5,689 nucleotides of DNA from Bacillota bacterium (GCA_027620815.1 JAQCDH010000048.1:1-5689), one strand, 5' to 3'. Positions 1 through 5,627 are shown, numbered from the stretch's first letter. A program made the numbers and translations. Notes: generated from the sequence alone by a model not told the origin.

Positions 1-165
1 AATAGGCGTTAAAAAAGTTCTTTCAAACATATGAACTTGAATATCCACGTCTTTAACATTCACTGAACCAACTGAATTTGATAATAGCCTTACGCAATCA
101 AAATCATTATGTGGATGGTCTTGCTTTAAAGCTGAATGAATGTGATCATCTTTTCTATTTGACAT
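1..165 (-). CDS. fni: Type 2 isopentenyl-diphosphate delta-isomerase, N-terminal part (cut by window edge)
   Basis: This is the first 55 codons of an FMN-dependent type 2 IPP isomerase, which interconverts IPP and DMAPP in the cytosol. The visible N-terminus carries the family signature RKDDHI at residues 4-9 (substrate-binding Arg-Lys and His), followed by a HNDFDCVRLL segment at about 19-28 and a KDVDIQ segment near 39-44. These match the usual opening of the family before its TIM barrel. The family is usually about 330-350 residues, so most of the gene lies beyond the left edge. The ATG is preceded by AAAGGAG (172-178) with a 6-base spacer. The first 11 bases overlap the end of mvaK2, so the gene is probably translated as the last known member of the mevalonate operon. 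I saw no frame break in the visible part. The assignment rests on N-terminal motifs and operon position. Confidence 0.93.
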   Translation of the reverse strand, partial: MSNRKDDHIHSALKQDHPHNDFDCVRLLSNSVGSVNVKDVDIQVHMFERTFLTPI

Positions 166-1168
166 AGATAACTCCTTTAATGTAGTTATTAATAATTGGA
201 TATTCCTTAGGTATTTGAGTAATTAAATTTTCGATGTTGTTGATAGTAGTTCCTATAAGCATATTATCGCCACCACCAGCTCCTGAAAATTTAAATCCAA
301 CTTCATCTAAGGTTATATGTGAAACAACTTGATTCATGTTGGTTGTAAAGAGTGGTTTTCTTACTTTTAATTTCATCAATAACTCATGATGATTTTTTAA
401 TAATGGATACACACCATCATACGCATGTGAAACTAAAACTGTATACAATTGTTGAGTAACTTTATCAATATGTTCAAGTACATTTAAGTTTTCTTTTGAT
501 GAAAAGACTGATGATACAAGTTTATATGAGGATGCTGTTTGATTCGTGTGAACGATAATGATGGGAAGTTGATCAAATTCTATAGGTGAAATAATAAGAT
601 CTTTCCATTCTTTATCTATATCTTGAAATAATGGTTGAGTAAGTAATTGAGTGTTAAATTTTCGGTAAAACAATGGTTTGTTATAGGCACTCATTGCTAA
701 ATCACCAAAAGAGCTTTTTTCCATTAAATCTTTTTGAGTGATCACACCTAATTTATAAAGTTCCAGTGAAGTAAAATGAACATCATGAAATTTTAAAACT
801 GCATCAATTAACGCAATTGTTAAAGCGCCCGATGACCCTAATCCCCATTTTTTTTCATCTTTGTGTAATTCTGATGTAATTTGAATATGATGAGGTCTTA
901 GAGGAATTTTTTTAAATCTTAAGTATCTGTAAATACTTTGAAGCGTATGTTTCCATAATGCATAAGGATAATCAATTTTATAATCAATGACTTTAAATAT
1001 GATTTGTTCTTTGAATTGATCGCTATTGATAGAGAAAAAATCTTGCTTAGAAATATCAACTTGTAGCATCCATTTTGATGGCATAATAATGGCGTGATAT
1101 CCTTTTACAACAGCATATTCTCCTGCAAGATATAATTTTCCAGGTTTTTTTACAGTGATACTATCCAT
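155..1168 (-). CDS. mvaK2: Phosphomevalonate kinase (GHMP kinase family)
   Basis: This cytosolic enzyme phosphorylates 5-phosphomevalonate to 5-diphosphomevalonate with ATP. The 337-residue product has the GHMP kinase layout: an N-terminal PGKLYLAGEYAVV segment (about residues 9-21) typical of phosphomevalonate kinases, the ATP-binding loop GLGSSG at 109-114, a SSFGDLA motif at 152-158 corresponding to the GSMGDLA motif of streptococcal MvaK2, and the C-terminal glycine loop SGAGGGD at 295-301. Length is normal for the bacterial family (about 330-360). A TTG codon directly precedes the ATG and could extend the protein by one residue. I chose the ATG because GGTGA (1175-1179) is spaced 6 bases from it but only 3 from the TTG. 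The start overlaps the mvaD end by 8 bases, and the TAG stop lies inside the first codons of fni. Order and overlaps indicate the third gene of the operon. Confidence 0.95.
   Translation of the reverse strand: MDSITVKKPGKLYLAGEYAVVKGYHAIIMPSKWMLQVDISKQDFFSINSDQFKEQIIFKVIDYKIDYPYALWKHTLQSIYRYLRFKKIPLRPHHIQITSELHKDEKKWGLGSSGALTIALIDAVLKFHDVHFTSLELYKLGVITQKDLMEKSSFGDLAMSAYNKPLFYRKFNTQLLTQPLFQDIDKEWKDLIISPIEFDQLPIIIVHTNQTASSYKLVSSVFSSKENLNVLEHIDKVTQQLYTVLVSHAYDGVYPLLKNHHELLMKLKVRKPLFTTNMNQVVSHITLDEVGFKFSGAGGGDNMLIGTTINNIENLITQIPKEYPIINNYIKGVIYVK
172..178 (-). promoter_or_regulatory. Ribosome-binding site of fni inside the mvaK2 3' end
   Basis: AAAGGAG lies 6 bases upstream of the fni ATG, within the last codons of mvaK2. 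It is the strongest SD within the operon. It fixes the fni start and lets ribosomes load although the two genes overlap. Confidence 0.85.
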
Positions 1169-2111
1169 CAATGATCACCGCACCTTTCGTATCAATACCT
1201 GACCATAAAATCTCAATGCCTTGTTGATGTAACATTACTTCTATTTGATTCTTATATTTTATTTTTGTAAGAACTTTTACATTTGGACCTGCATCCATTG
1301 TAACATAGGCTTCAACATGCTGATTTTTTCTTATTTCTTGTATGAAAGATATGACTTCATACGATTTTTTTGATAAATAGCGAATACTTGGAGTTGTCGT
1401 TTCGCACACATGGTGCATACGCAGTGCATTATCTTCTGAAATTTGACCAATCTTATTAAAATTTTCTTCTTTTAATCCTTCTTGAAATTGTTCAAAATCA
1501 ATAAAAGATTGCTTTACCCATTCTTGATAATCAGGTGACGTTTCAACACTCAATTGCATCCCTTCTGTTGAACCAATACTTTTCTTTTGATCATTAATGA
1601 TAATCACCCCCAAGACAACATCGTCAAATGGAAATTCAATCCCTTTGATGTGACCTTCAGGATACCAAACAACTGCTTTTGGAAGTAAACTCCTAATCGC
1701 TGAACCAGACCCTTTTCTAGTAATTGATGCAAGCTTATCTAATTCATAATAAAACCCGAAAAAATGATTAACAGCAACAGCAAGTGCAGCAAAACCACTT
1801 GCAGATGAGGCAAGTCCTGCAGCTGTGGGACCGGAATTATATGTTTCTATTTGAATACCTTCTAATGAAAGTTTTGAATCAAAAAGTTTAATAAATTTCT
1901 CTGTTTTATGTTTCACTTCTTCATCTTCTTTGCCATTAATATAAAAATGAAACCCTTTAAGATTCACTTCTTTAATTGTTGTTTTTGTTTCAAAAATATC
2001 TAAAGACAAAGACAAAGAAGGCTGAAAAGGTAACACCTCCATTTGATCTTTTTTCCCCCAATATTTAATCAGTGCAATATTTATTGGTGCACGTGCAGTA
2101 ACTGATTTCAT
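1161..2111 (-). CDS. mvaD: Diphosphomevalonate decarboxylase
   Basis: This enzyme uses ATP to decarboxylate and dehydrate 5-diphosphomevalonate to isopentenyl diphosphate, the last committed step of the classical mevalonate pathway. The 316-residue GHMP-fold protein shows NIALIKYWGKKD at 11-22, the phosphate-binding loop PTAAGLASSASGFAALA at 95-111, RKGSGSAIRSL at 132-142, and TMDAGPNVKVL at 271-281 containing the catalytic Asp273. All are diagnostic of this decarboxylase and separate it from the kinases on either side. Length is close to that of staphylococcal MvaD (about 327). The ATG follows the mvaK1 stop after one base (TAAGATG) and has AAAGAGG (2119-2125) 7 bases upstream. The stop is TAG and overlaps mvaK2. 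It has no apparent promoter of its own. The identification is very secure. Confidence 0.97.
   Translation of the reverse strand: MKSVTARAPINIALIKYWGKKDQMEVLPFQPSLSLSLDIFETKTTIKEVNLKGFHFYINGKEDEEVKHKTEKFIKLFDSKLSLEGIQIETYNSGPTAAGLASSASGFAALAVAVNHFFGFYYELDKLASITRKGSGSAIRSLLPKAVVWYPEGHIKGIEFPFDDVVLGVIIINDQKKSIGSTEGMQLSVETSPDYQEWVKQSFIDFEQFQEGLKEENFNKIGQISEDNALRMHHVCETTTPSIRYLSKKSYEVISFIQEIRKNQHVEAYVTMDAGPNVKVLTKIKYKNQIEVMLHQQGIEILWSGIDTKGAVIIDG
1175..1179 (-). promoter_or_regulatory. Weak ribosome-binding site of mvaK2
   Basis: GGTGA stands 6 bases before the chosen mvaK2 ATG, inside the mvaD coding sequence. A second SD-like AAAGGTG lies further up at 1181-1187, 12 bases from the ATG. Neither is strong, so initiation probably relies on coupling to ribosomes terminating at the overlapping mvaD stop. 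Confidence 0.5.
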
Positions 2112-2112
2112 C

Positions 2113-3009
2113 TTAGATCCTCTTTAAATCAATAACAAATTGTTTTTGAAATCCTTGATTGTAAAAATGCTGTTTTAACTCAGTGAGTTTTTCATGGTTA
2201 TCAAACAATGCAATTATGCAACCACCCAAACCACCACCAGTGAGTTTTGAACCTAATGCACCGTGATCTCTGGCTTCTTTAATCATGCCTTCTAATAAAG
2301 GCGTTGAAACGCCTAATTGATTTAAATAATGATGATATTGGTTCATCTCATTTCCTAAAGCTTGAATATCTTTATTAACGATATGTCTTCTTGAACTTAA
2401 AACAGAGTGTTGCATATTATCCAACACATTTGGATAGAGCGGCATGTGTTTTGATACAAGCGACACAGCTTCTTTCGTTGAACCGTGTGTATTACTAAAA
2501 ACGATCAGTAAGAATCCATCTACATCAAATCTAATAGGTTTTATTTCGTGATCTTTTTGAAAAATTAATGCTTGATTTGATAAAATACCCGCCATATCGA
2601 TGCCACTTGGATTTCCATGAGCAATCTTTTCTGAATATGATATCCATGTCTTTAACTCATCTTCAGTCAGTGATAGTTTGATATATTGATAAAAAGCTTT
2701 GATGATTGTGCCAGCTATCGCTGCAGAGGCTCCCATGCCAGCAGCAATAGGAATATTGTTTATAATCTTTATGAGAACAGGTTCAATATCATTTACCTCC
2801 ATCAACTTTAAAATTAACTGTTGAATGGGTTCAAACTGCTCTGTTGCTTTCTCAATCGATCCACTGTAAAAATCACTATCAATCCTTGTGTATTCAAAAG
2901 GTTCAATGTCAACTGAGACATAAGCATCAAAAACCGGACAAACGATTGCCGGTTTGTTGTAAACAACTGCATGTTCTCCAATTAAAATGATTTTACCGTG
3001 TGTTTCCAT
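2113..3009 (-). CDS. mvaK1: Mevalonate kinase
   Basis: This cytosolic enzyme phosphorylates mevalonate at the 5-position with ATP, the first step encoded by the operon. The 298-residue GHMP kinase has GKIILIGEHAVVYNKPAI at 5-22, the ATP loop PIAAGMGASAAIAG at 87-100, the mevalonate-kinase signature HGNPSGID at 131-138 with the probable catalytic base Asp138, a STKEAV segment at 177-182, and the C-terminal loop KLTGGGLGGC at 255-264. Length fits the short bacterial family (about 290-315). An in-frame ATG 13 codons upstream (3048) exists, but its extension reads through the promoter, lacks a good SD and precedes the normal family N-terminus, so I use the ATG at 3009, which has AGAGAGG 9 bases before it. 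It is the promoter-proximal gene of the operon, and its TAA is the only non-TAG stop among the five complete genes. Confidence 0.96.
   Translation of the reverse strand: METHGKIILIGEHAVVYNKPAIVCPVFDAYVSVDIEPFEYTRIDSDFYSGSIEKATEQFEPIQQLILKLMEVNDIEPVLIKIINNIPIAAGMGASAAIAGTIIKAFYQYIKLSLTEDELKTWISYSEKIAHGNPSGIDMAGILSNQALIFQKDHEIKPIRFDVDGFLLIVFSNTHGSTKEAVSLVSKHMPLYPNVLDNMQHSVLSSRRHIVNKDIQALGNEMNQYHHYLNQLGVSTPLLEGMIKEARDHGALGSKLTGGGLGGCIIALFDNHEKLTELKQHFYNQGFQKQFVIDLKRI
2119..2125 (-). promoter_or_regulatory. Ribosome-binding site of mvaD
   Basis: AAAGAGG sits 7 bases before the mvaD ATG, inside the last codons of mvaK1, and spans the region just upstream of the TAA stop. Confidence 0.75.
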
Positions 3010-3018
3010 GTTTAAATG

Positions 3019-3025
3019 CCTCTCT
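3019..3025 (-). promoter_or_regulatory. Ribosome-binding site deciding the mvaK1 start
   Basis: AGAGAGG is 9 bases from the ATG at 3009. It supports the shorter 298-residue form over the in-frame ATG at 3048. It lies only 2 bases downstream of the -10 hexamer, so the predicted transcript would begin inside it. Confidence 0.65.
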
Positions 3026-3027
3026 AT

Positions 3028-3036
3028 ATTATAACA
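3028..3036 (-). promoter_or_regulatory. Extended -10 promoter of the mevalonate operon
   Basis: On the minus strand the sequence TGTTATAAT is a perfect TGnTATAAT extended -10 (hexamer 3028-3033). No good -35 is present: the hexamer at 17-base spacing (3051-3056) reads ACGAGA, 3 of 6 to consensus, which is normal for extended -10 promoters. The hexamer ends 18 bases before the mvaK1 ATG, so transcription should start near 3021, giving a leader of about 12 bases. It is the only promoter-like element I see for the four-gene operon. Confidence 0.65.
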
Positions 3037-3059
3037 TGTCACTATCATATTCTCGTGCT

Positions 3060-3077
3060 CACATATTTAAACATGTG
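3060..3077. repeat. Imperfect 18-bp palindrome between divergent promoters (possible operator)
   Basis: CACATATTTAAACATGTG is an inverted repeat with 8 of 9 base pairs matching around a TTTAAA centre. It lies in the 124-bp mvaK1/ispA intergenic region, about 35 bases upstream of the mvaK1 -10 and about 42 upstream of the ispA -10. Its right half contains AACATGTGA, which resembles AACATGTCA at 3033-3041, next to the mvaK1 -10. A dyad here could bind a regulator of both units, but AT-rich spacers produce such palindromes by chance, so the role is unproven. Confidence 0.35.
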
Positions 3078-3107
3078 ATGTTTGAAAATGTATAAAAGAG
3101 TGAATTT

Positions 3108-3116
3108 TGATATAAT
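3108..3116 (+). promoter_or_regulatory. Extended -10 promoter of ispA
   Basis: TGATATAAT is a perfect TGnTATAAT element with its hexamer at 3111-3116. The -35 region at 17-base spacing (3088-3093, ATGTAT) is poor; a TTGAAA occurs at 3082-3087, but its 23-base spacing is too long. The ATG follows the hexamer after 17 bases, so the transcript should start near 3123, at the first base of the SD. Confidence 0.65.
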
Positions 3117-3122
3117 ACATTT

Positions 3123-3128
3123 AGGAGA
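3123..3128 (+). promoter_or_regulatory. Ribosome-binding site of ispA
   Basis: AGGAGA is followed by a 5-base spacer (AATAAG) counting from the core GGAG to the ATG at 3134. It fixes the start, and no alternative upstream start is plausible because the promoter directly precedes it. Confidence 0.8.
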
Positions 3129-3133
3129 ATAAG

Positions 3134-3976
3134 ATGATTAAAGACATTGTAAGTGCGTTGGAACGATATATTTCAAACTTAGAAGATTCAACACTTAAAG
3201 AAGCAACTGAATATGCACTTCTTGCTGGCGGTAAAAGAATACGACCACTACTTATGCTTCAGGTTATTGAACATTACAAGCTTCATCCACTAGATTATGT
3301 TGATGCTGCAATCAGTTTAGAATTATTGCACACCTACTCTCTTGTTCATGATGATTTACCAGCCATGGATGATGATACACTAAGAAGAGGGAAACCTACA
3401 CTTCATATCGCTTTTGATGAGGGACTTGCGATTTTAGTTGGCGATGGTTTATTAACCGATAGCTTTAAGCAAATTTCAAGTCATCCATTACTGACTGATA
3501 CTCAAAAAATTAAAATGATTGATGTTTTATCTTCTAAAACAGGTTCTAAAGGCATGGTTTATGGTCAAGTTCTTGATTTAGCTTCAGAAAAACAATCTAT
3601 CTCAAAAGATCGACTCGATCAACTGTATCTATTTAAAACCGCATACTTATTACAAGCCTCACTTATGTTAGGCGCAATTGCTTCCAATCAAATCGAAACG
3701 ATAGAACTTTGGGAAAAATTAGGTTATCACTTAGGTATATATTTTCAAATACAAGATGATATTTTAGAGCATACCTCTTCTCCTGAAGTTTTAGGAAAGA
3801 GTAAAACCGATGACATTCGAGAAAAACCAACGTATGTTTCTTTGATTGGTTTAGATGAATCTCATAATGCATTGAATCATCATGAAATTCAAATTGATCA
3901 TTACGTCCACCAATTAGACATTAAAAACTCTATGATAACTCAATCCATTAATGAAATAAAAAAGAGAAAAGCTTAG
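3134..3976 (+). CDS. ispA: Farnesyl-diphosphate-type polyprenyl synthase
   Basis: This trans-prenyltransferase condenses IPP with allylic diphosphates, most likely giving the C15 farnesyl diphosphate. The 280-residue all-helical protein has AGGKRIRPLL at 31-40, the first Asp-rich motif DDLPAMD at 73-79 with the two-residue insertion of type II bacterial enzymes, LRRGKPT at 83-89, KTAYLLQ at 168-174, and the second Asp-rich motif at 208-212. Tyr68, five residues before the first motif, is the aromatic position that limits product to C15 in IspA-type enzymes, so a longer product is less likely but not excluded. Two oddities: the second motif is DDILE rather than DDILD, and the loop after it (GKSKTDDIREKPTY) is about one residue shorter than in the E. 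coli and Bacillus proteins. It is divergent from the operon that supplies its substrates and ends in TAG inside its own terminator hairpin. Confidence 0.93.
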   Translation: MIKDIVSALERYISNLEDSTLKEATEYALLAGGKRIRPLLMLQVIEHYKLHPLDYVDAAISLELLHTYSLVHDDLPAMDDDTLRRGKPTLHIAFDEGLAILVGDGLLTDSFKQISSHPLLTDTQKIKMIDVLSSKTGSKGMVYGQVLDLASEKQSISKDRLDQLYLFKTAYLLQASLMLGAIASNQIETIELWEKLGYHLGIYFQIQDDILEHTSSPEVLGKSKTDDIREKPTYVSLIGLDESHNALNHHEIQIDHYVHQLDIKNSMITQSINEIKKRKA

Positions 3977-3991
3977 CTTTTCTCTTTTTTT
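3958..3991 (+). terminator. Intrinsic terminator of ispA, overlapping its stop codon
   Basis: A stem of up to 15 bp (AAAAAAGAGAAAAGC pairing with GCTTTTCTCTTTTTT) closes on the three-base loop TTA, followed by a T run. The functional core is probably the inner 9-10 bp with T7 (3985-3991) as the U-tract. The last codons of ispA form the left arm, and its TAG (3974-3976) spans loop and right arm. The A-run on the left could let it act on the minus strand too. Confidence 0.8.
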
Positions 3992-4033
3992 ATGTCAATA
4001 TATTCTGTATAAAAAGTAATCAATAACCATCGA

Positions 4034-4177
4034 TCAATCAATTGGCAATACATCGAATGATTCATTGTAATTTTCATCTAATGTTAAGAATCCTCCTGAA
4101 GTAACTGCGCCATAATACTCTGTAAATTCTGAATCTGATAAATCGATGACTATAATCTGGAGGCGGTTTTTGAAAGT
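4034..4177 (-). pseudogene. Startless coding-like remnant, unknown protein C-terminus
   Basis: On the minus strand this frame stays open for 47 codons to a TGA at 4034-4036 and reads like genuine protein in the codon style of its neighbours. It includes the run EFTEYYGAVTSGGFLTLD and ends in SFDVLPID. No in-frame ATG, GTG or TTG with an SD precedes it, and the frame is closed upstream by TGA at 4178-4180. A second minus-strand frame at 4150-4200 (beginning TDSVPEIELSKTA) overlaps its upstream end and could be the continuation across a frameshift. The simplest reading is the decayed end of a lost gene stranded between two terminators. I do not recognise the family. It could also be chance, since the stretch is short. 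Confidence 0.4.
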
Positions 4178-4235
4178 TCAATCTCAGGAACAGAATCTGT
4201 TCAAATTGCTAACTTGGCAGGATATACTAGAAATT

Positions 4236-4266
4236 AAAAAAAGACGATCATATGATCGTCTTTTTT
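4236..4266 (-). terminator. Intrinsic terminator of gdhA, bidirectional in form
   Basis: The perfect 18-base palindrome GACGATCATATGATCGTC (4243-4260) forms a 7-bp stem GACGATC with an ATAT loop. It is flanked by A7 (4236-4242) and T6 (4261-4266), so on the minus strand it is a hairpin followed by seven U residues. It begins directly after the gdhA TAG (4267-4269). The symmetric A and T runs would also stop plus-strand transcription escaping from ispA. Confidence 0.9.
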
Positions 4267-5580
4267 CTAATATAATCCTCTTAATTTCATCGCTTGAAGT
4301 ATCCTAACAAACGCAAGTTGATTCGCTGCTCCCATAAGTTCATAATGTTTCTCATTGGCTTGAACATACATATAATGAAACAGCTGCTTCATTAAATCTT
4401 TCAATTTTTGATCGACAACATCTGGATGCCATTGGTGAAAGGTTCTATTTTGTTCAATTTCAAGTGCCGATACAAAAACACCACCTGCATTCGCTGCTTT
4501 TCCAGGTCCATACATGATTTTGTTGTCTTTCATGTACTGAATCGCTTCACTTTTGACAGCAATATTTGCGCCTTCTGCAACGACTTTTACGCCATGCTTG
4601 TGAAGAACTTTGATATCTTCTAATCCGATATCATCTTCCTTGGCACAAGGTAGAGCAATCTCACATGGATGATGCCAAAACATATCATCTTTATAAACAA
4701 TACTTTGATTGTGATAGGTTTCAAGAGGTTGGCTATTTGTGACTTTATGATCAATAATCTCTGGAATATTGAGTCCTTGAGGATCGTAGACATACCCACT
4801 AGAATCTGAAATACCAACAACTATCCCACCTAATGAAGATGCCTTAAGTGCTGCATGAATGCCAACATTTCCAGCACCACTAATTAAAACGGTTTTACCT
4901 TGAATAGAATCCTTTAAGACTTCTTGATAAAACGCATCGATAAAATAAATGAGTCCAAATCCTGTGGCTTCTTTTCTTATAAATGAACCGTTAAGTAACA
5001 CAGGTTTTCCTGTTAAAGGATATAAACTTTCTTGTTTTAAATTTTGATACTTCGCGTTCATATACCCTAATATTTCACCATCTATACCAAGGTCTCCAGC
5101 AGGAATATCCACGTGTTCTCCAATATATGGCGCAAGTGCTTCCATAAAGGCATAACTAAATCGTCTTATCTCTCTTTTAGAGCGTCCTTTAGGATTAAAA
5201 TCACTACCCCCTTTTGCCCCACCCATCGGGTAACCTGTGAGTGCATTTTTAAAGGTTTGTTCAAAAGCGAGGGCTTTAATAATATCTAAGTTAACAGATG
5301 GATGAAATCTTAATCCACCTTTATATAATCCTAACGCGCCATTATGTTGAACACGGTATCCCGTGTTCACATGCAAATGACCTTGATCGTCTTCCCAAGA
5401 TATTTGAAAAGTAAAAATACGTTCAGGAACAAGTAATTTTTGAATGTAAAATATATCTTCTTCTTTAAAAATCACGCCTTGATCTTCTAAACTTTTAAAG
5501 AATTTATAGACTGAGCTATAGAAATGCGGTTCATGTGTTTCAGTAATTTTTAATGTATGTAATAACGAAGAAATCATCAT
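4267..5580 (-). CDS. gdhA: Glutamate dehydrogenase, hexameric type, probably NADP(H)-dependent
   Basis: The enzyme reversibly aminates 2-oxoglutarate to glutamate with ammonium. The 437-residue product matches the E. coli-type family (about 447). The N-terminal substrate domain shows KGGLRFHPS from Lys87, Lys111 in the FKNAL segment, the active-site MGGAKGGSDFNP with Lys123, and PAGDLG with Asp163; these align with Lys89, Lys113, Lys125 and Asp165 of Clostridium symbiosum GDH. The Rossmann domain has GAGNVG at 235-240 and SDSSG at 258-262. AEGAN (about 335) and KAANAGGV (about 361-368) complete the family. SDSSG at the end of the second strand resembles NADP enzymes, while the last Gly of GAGNVG is more like NAD enzymes, so coenzyme choice is uncertain. 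An in-frame ATG at 5598 would add six residues, but they encode the SD itself, so I start at 5580. It is a single-gene unit with its own promoter and terminator. Confidence 0.95.
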   Translation of the reverse strand: MMISSLLHTLKITETHEPHFYSSVYKFFKSLEDQGVIFKEEDIFYIQKLLVPERIFTFQISWEDDQGHLHVNTGYRVQHNGALGLYKGGLRFHPSVNLDIIKALAFEQTFKNALTGYPMGGAKGGSDFNPKGRSKREIRRFSYAFMEALAPYIGEHVDIPAGDLGIDGEILGYMNAKYQNLKQESLYPLTGKPVLLNGSFIRKEATGFGLIYFIDAFYQEVLKDSIQGKTVLISGAGNVGIHAALKASSLGGIVVGISDSSGYVYDPQGLNIPEIIDHKVTNSQPLETYHNQSIVYKDDMFWHHPCEIALPCAKEDDIGLEDIKVLHKHGVKVVAEGANIAVKSEAIQYMKDNKIMYGPGKAANAGGVFVSALEIEQNRTFHQWHPDVVDQKLKDLMKQLFHYMYVQANEKHYELMGAANQLAFVRILQAMKLRGLY

Positions 5581-5587
5581 TTTAAGT

Positions 5588-5592
5588 CCTCC
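5588..5592 (-). promoter_or_regulatory. Ribosome-binding site deciding the gdhA start
   Basis: GGAGG is 7 bases before the ATG at 5580 (a second ATG follows directly). Reading from the upstream in-frame ATG at 5598 would place this perfect SD inside the codons for Gly-Gly, which argues against that longer form. Confidence 0.85.
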
Positions 5593-5598
5593 AGCCAT

Positions 5599-5627
5599 AT
5601 CATAACATGAAATAATCTTGTTGTTTA
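5599..5627 (-). promoter_or_regulatory. Promoter of gdhA with extended -10
   Basis: The minus strand carries TGTTATGAT (5599-5607), an extended -10 one base off consensus. A TAAACA at 5622-5627, 17 bases away, matches the -35 consensus at 4 of 6 positions. The -10 ends 18 bases before the ATG at 5580, predicting transcription from about 5592 and a leader of about 12 bases. The -10 neighbourhood nearly repeats that of mvaK1. Confidence 0.6.

Noticed and set aside
3010..3048. N-terminal extension of mevalonate kinase from the ATG at 3048.
   Set aside because: The 13 extra codons contain the extended -10 and the SD of the downstream ATG, have no good SD of their own, and precede the normal family N-terminus.
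3010..3133. A riboswitch or T-box leader in the divergent region.
   Set aside because: Predicted leaders are about 11-12 bases, and no structured element or terminator hairpin lies between promoters and start codons.
3663..3872. Open frame of 69 codons antisense to ispA.
   Set aside because: It is fully contained in a conserved gene on the other strand, has no SD and no recognisable motif; a shadow of ispA.
4146..4307. Plus-strand frame of 53 codons from an ATG in the ispA-gdhA spacer, with a protein-like middle section (KVQSQEQNLFKLLTWQDILE).
   Set aside because: It has no SD, runs straight through the gdhA terminator hairpin and into the antisense of the gdhA end, and resembles no family I recognise. 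A truncated transposase start was considered, but there is no inverted repeat or target duplication to support it.
4408..4820. Two open frames of about 70 codons overlapping gdhA, one on each strand.
   Set aside because: Both lie inside the conserved gdhA frame, lack ribosome-binding sites, and have compositions typical of out-of-frame reading.
5581..5598. Six-residue N-terminal extension of glutamate dehydrogenase from the ATG at 5598.
   Set aside because: The extension encodes the perfect GGAGG SD used by the ATG at 5580, and its own ATG directly follows the -10 hexamer, so it would lie upstream of the predicted transcript start.
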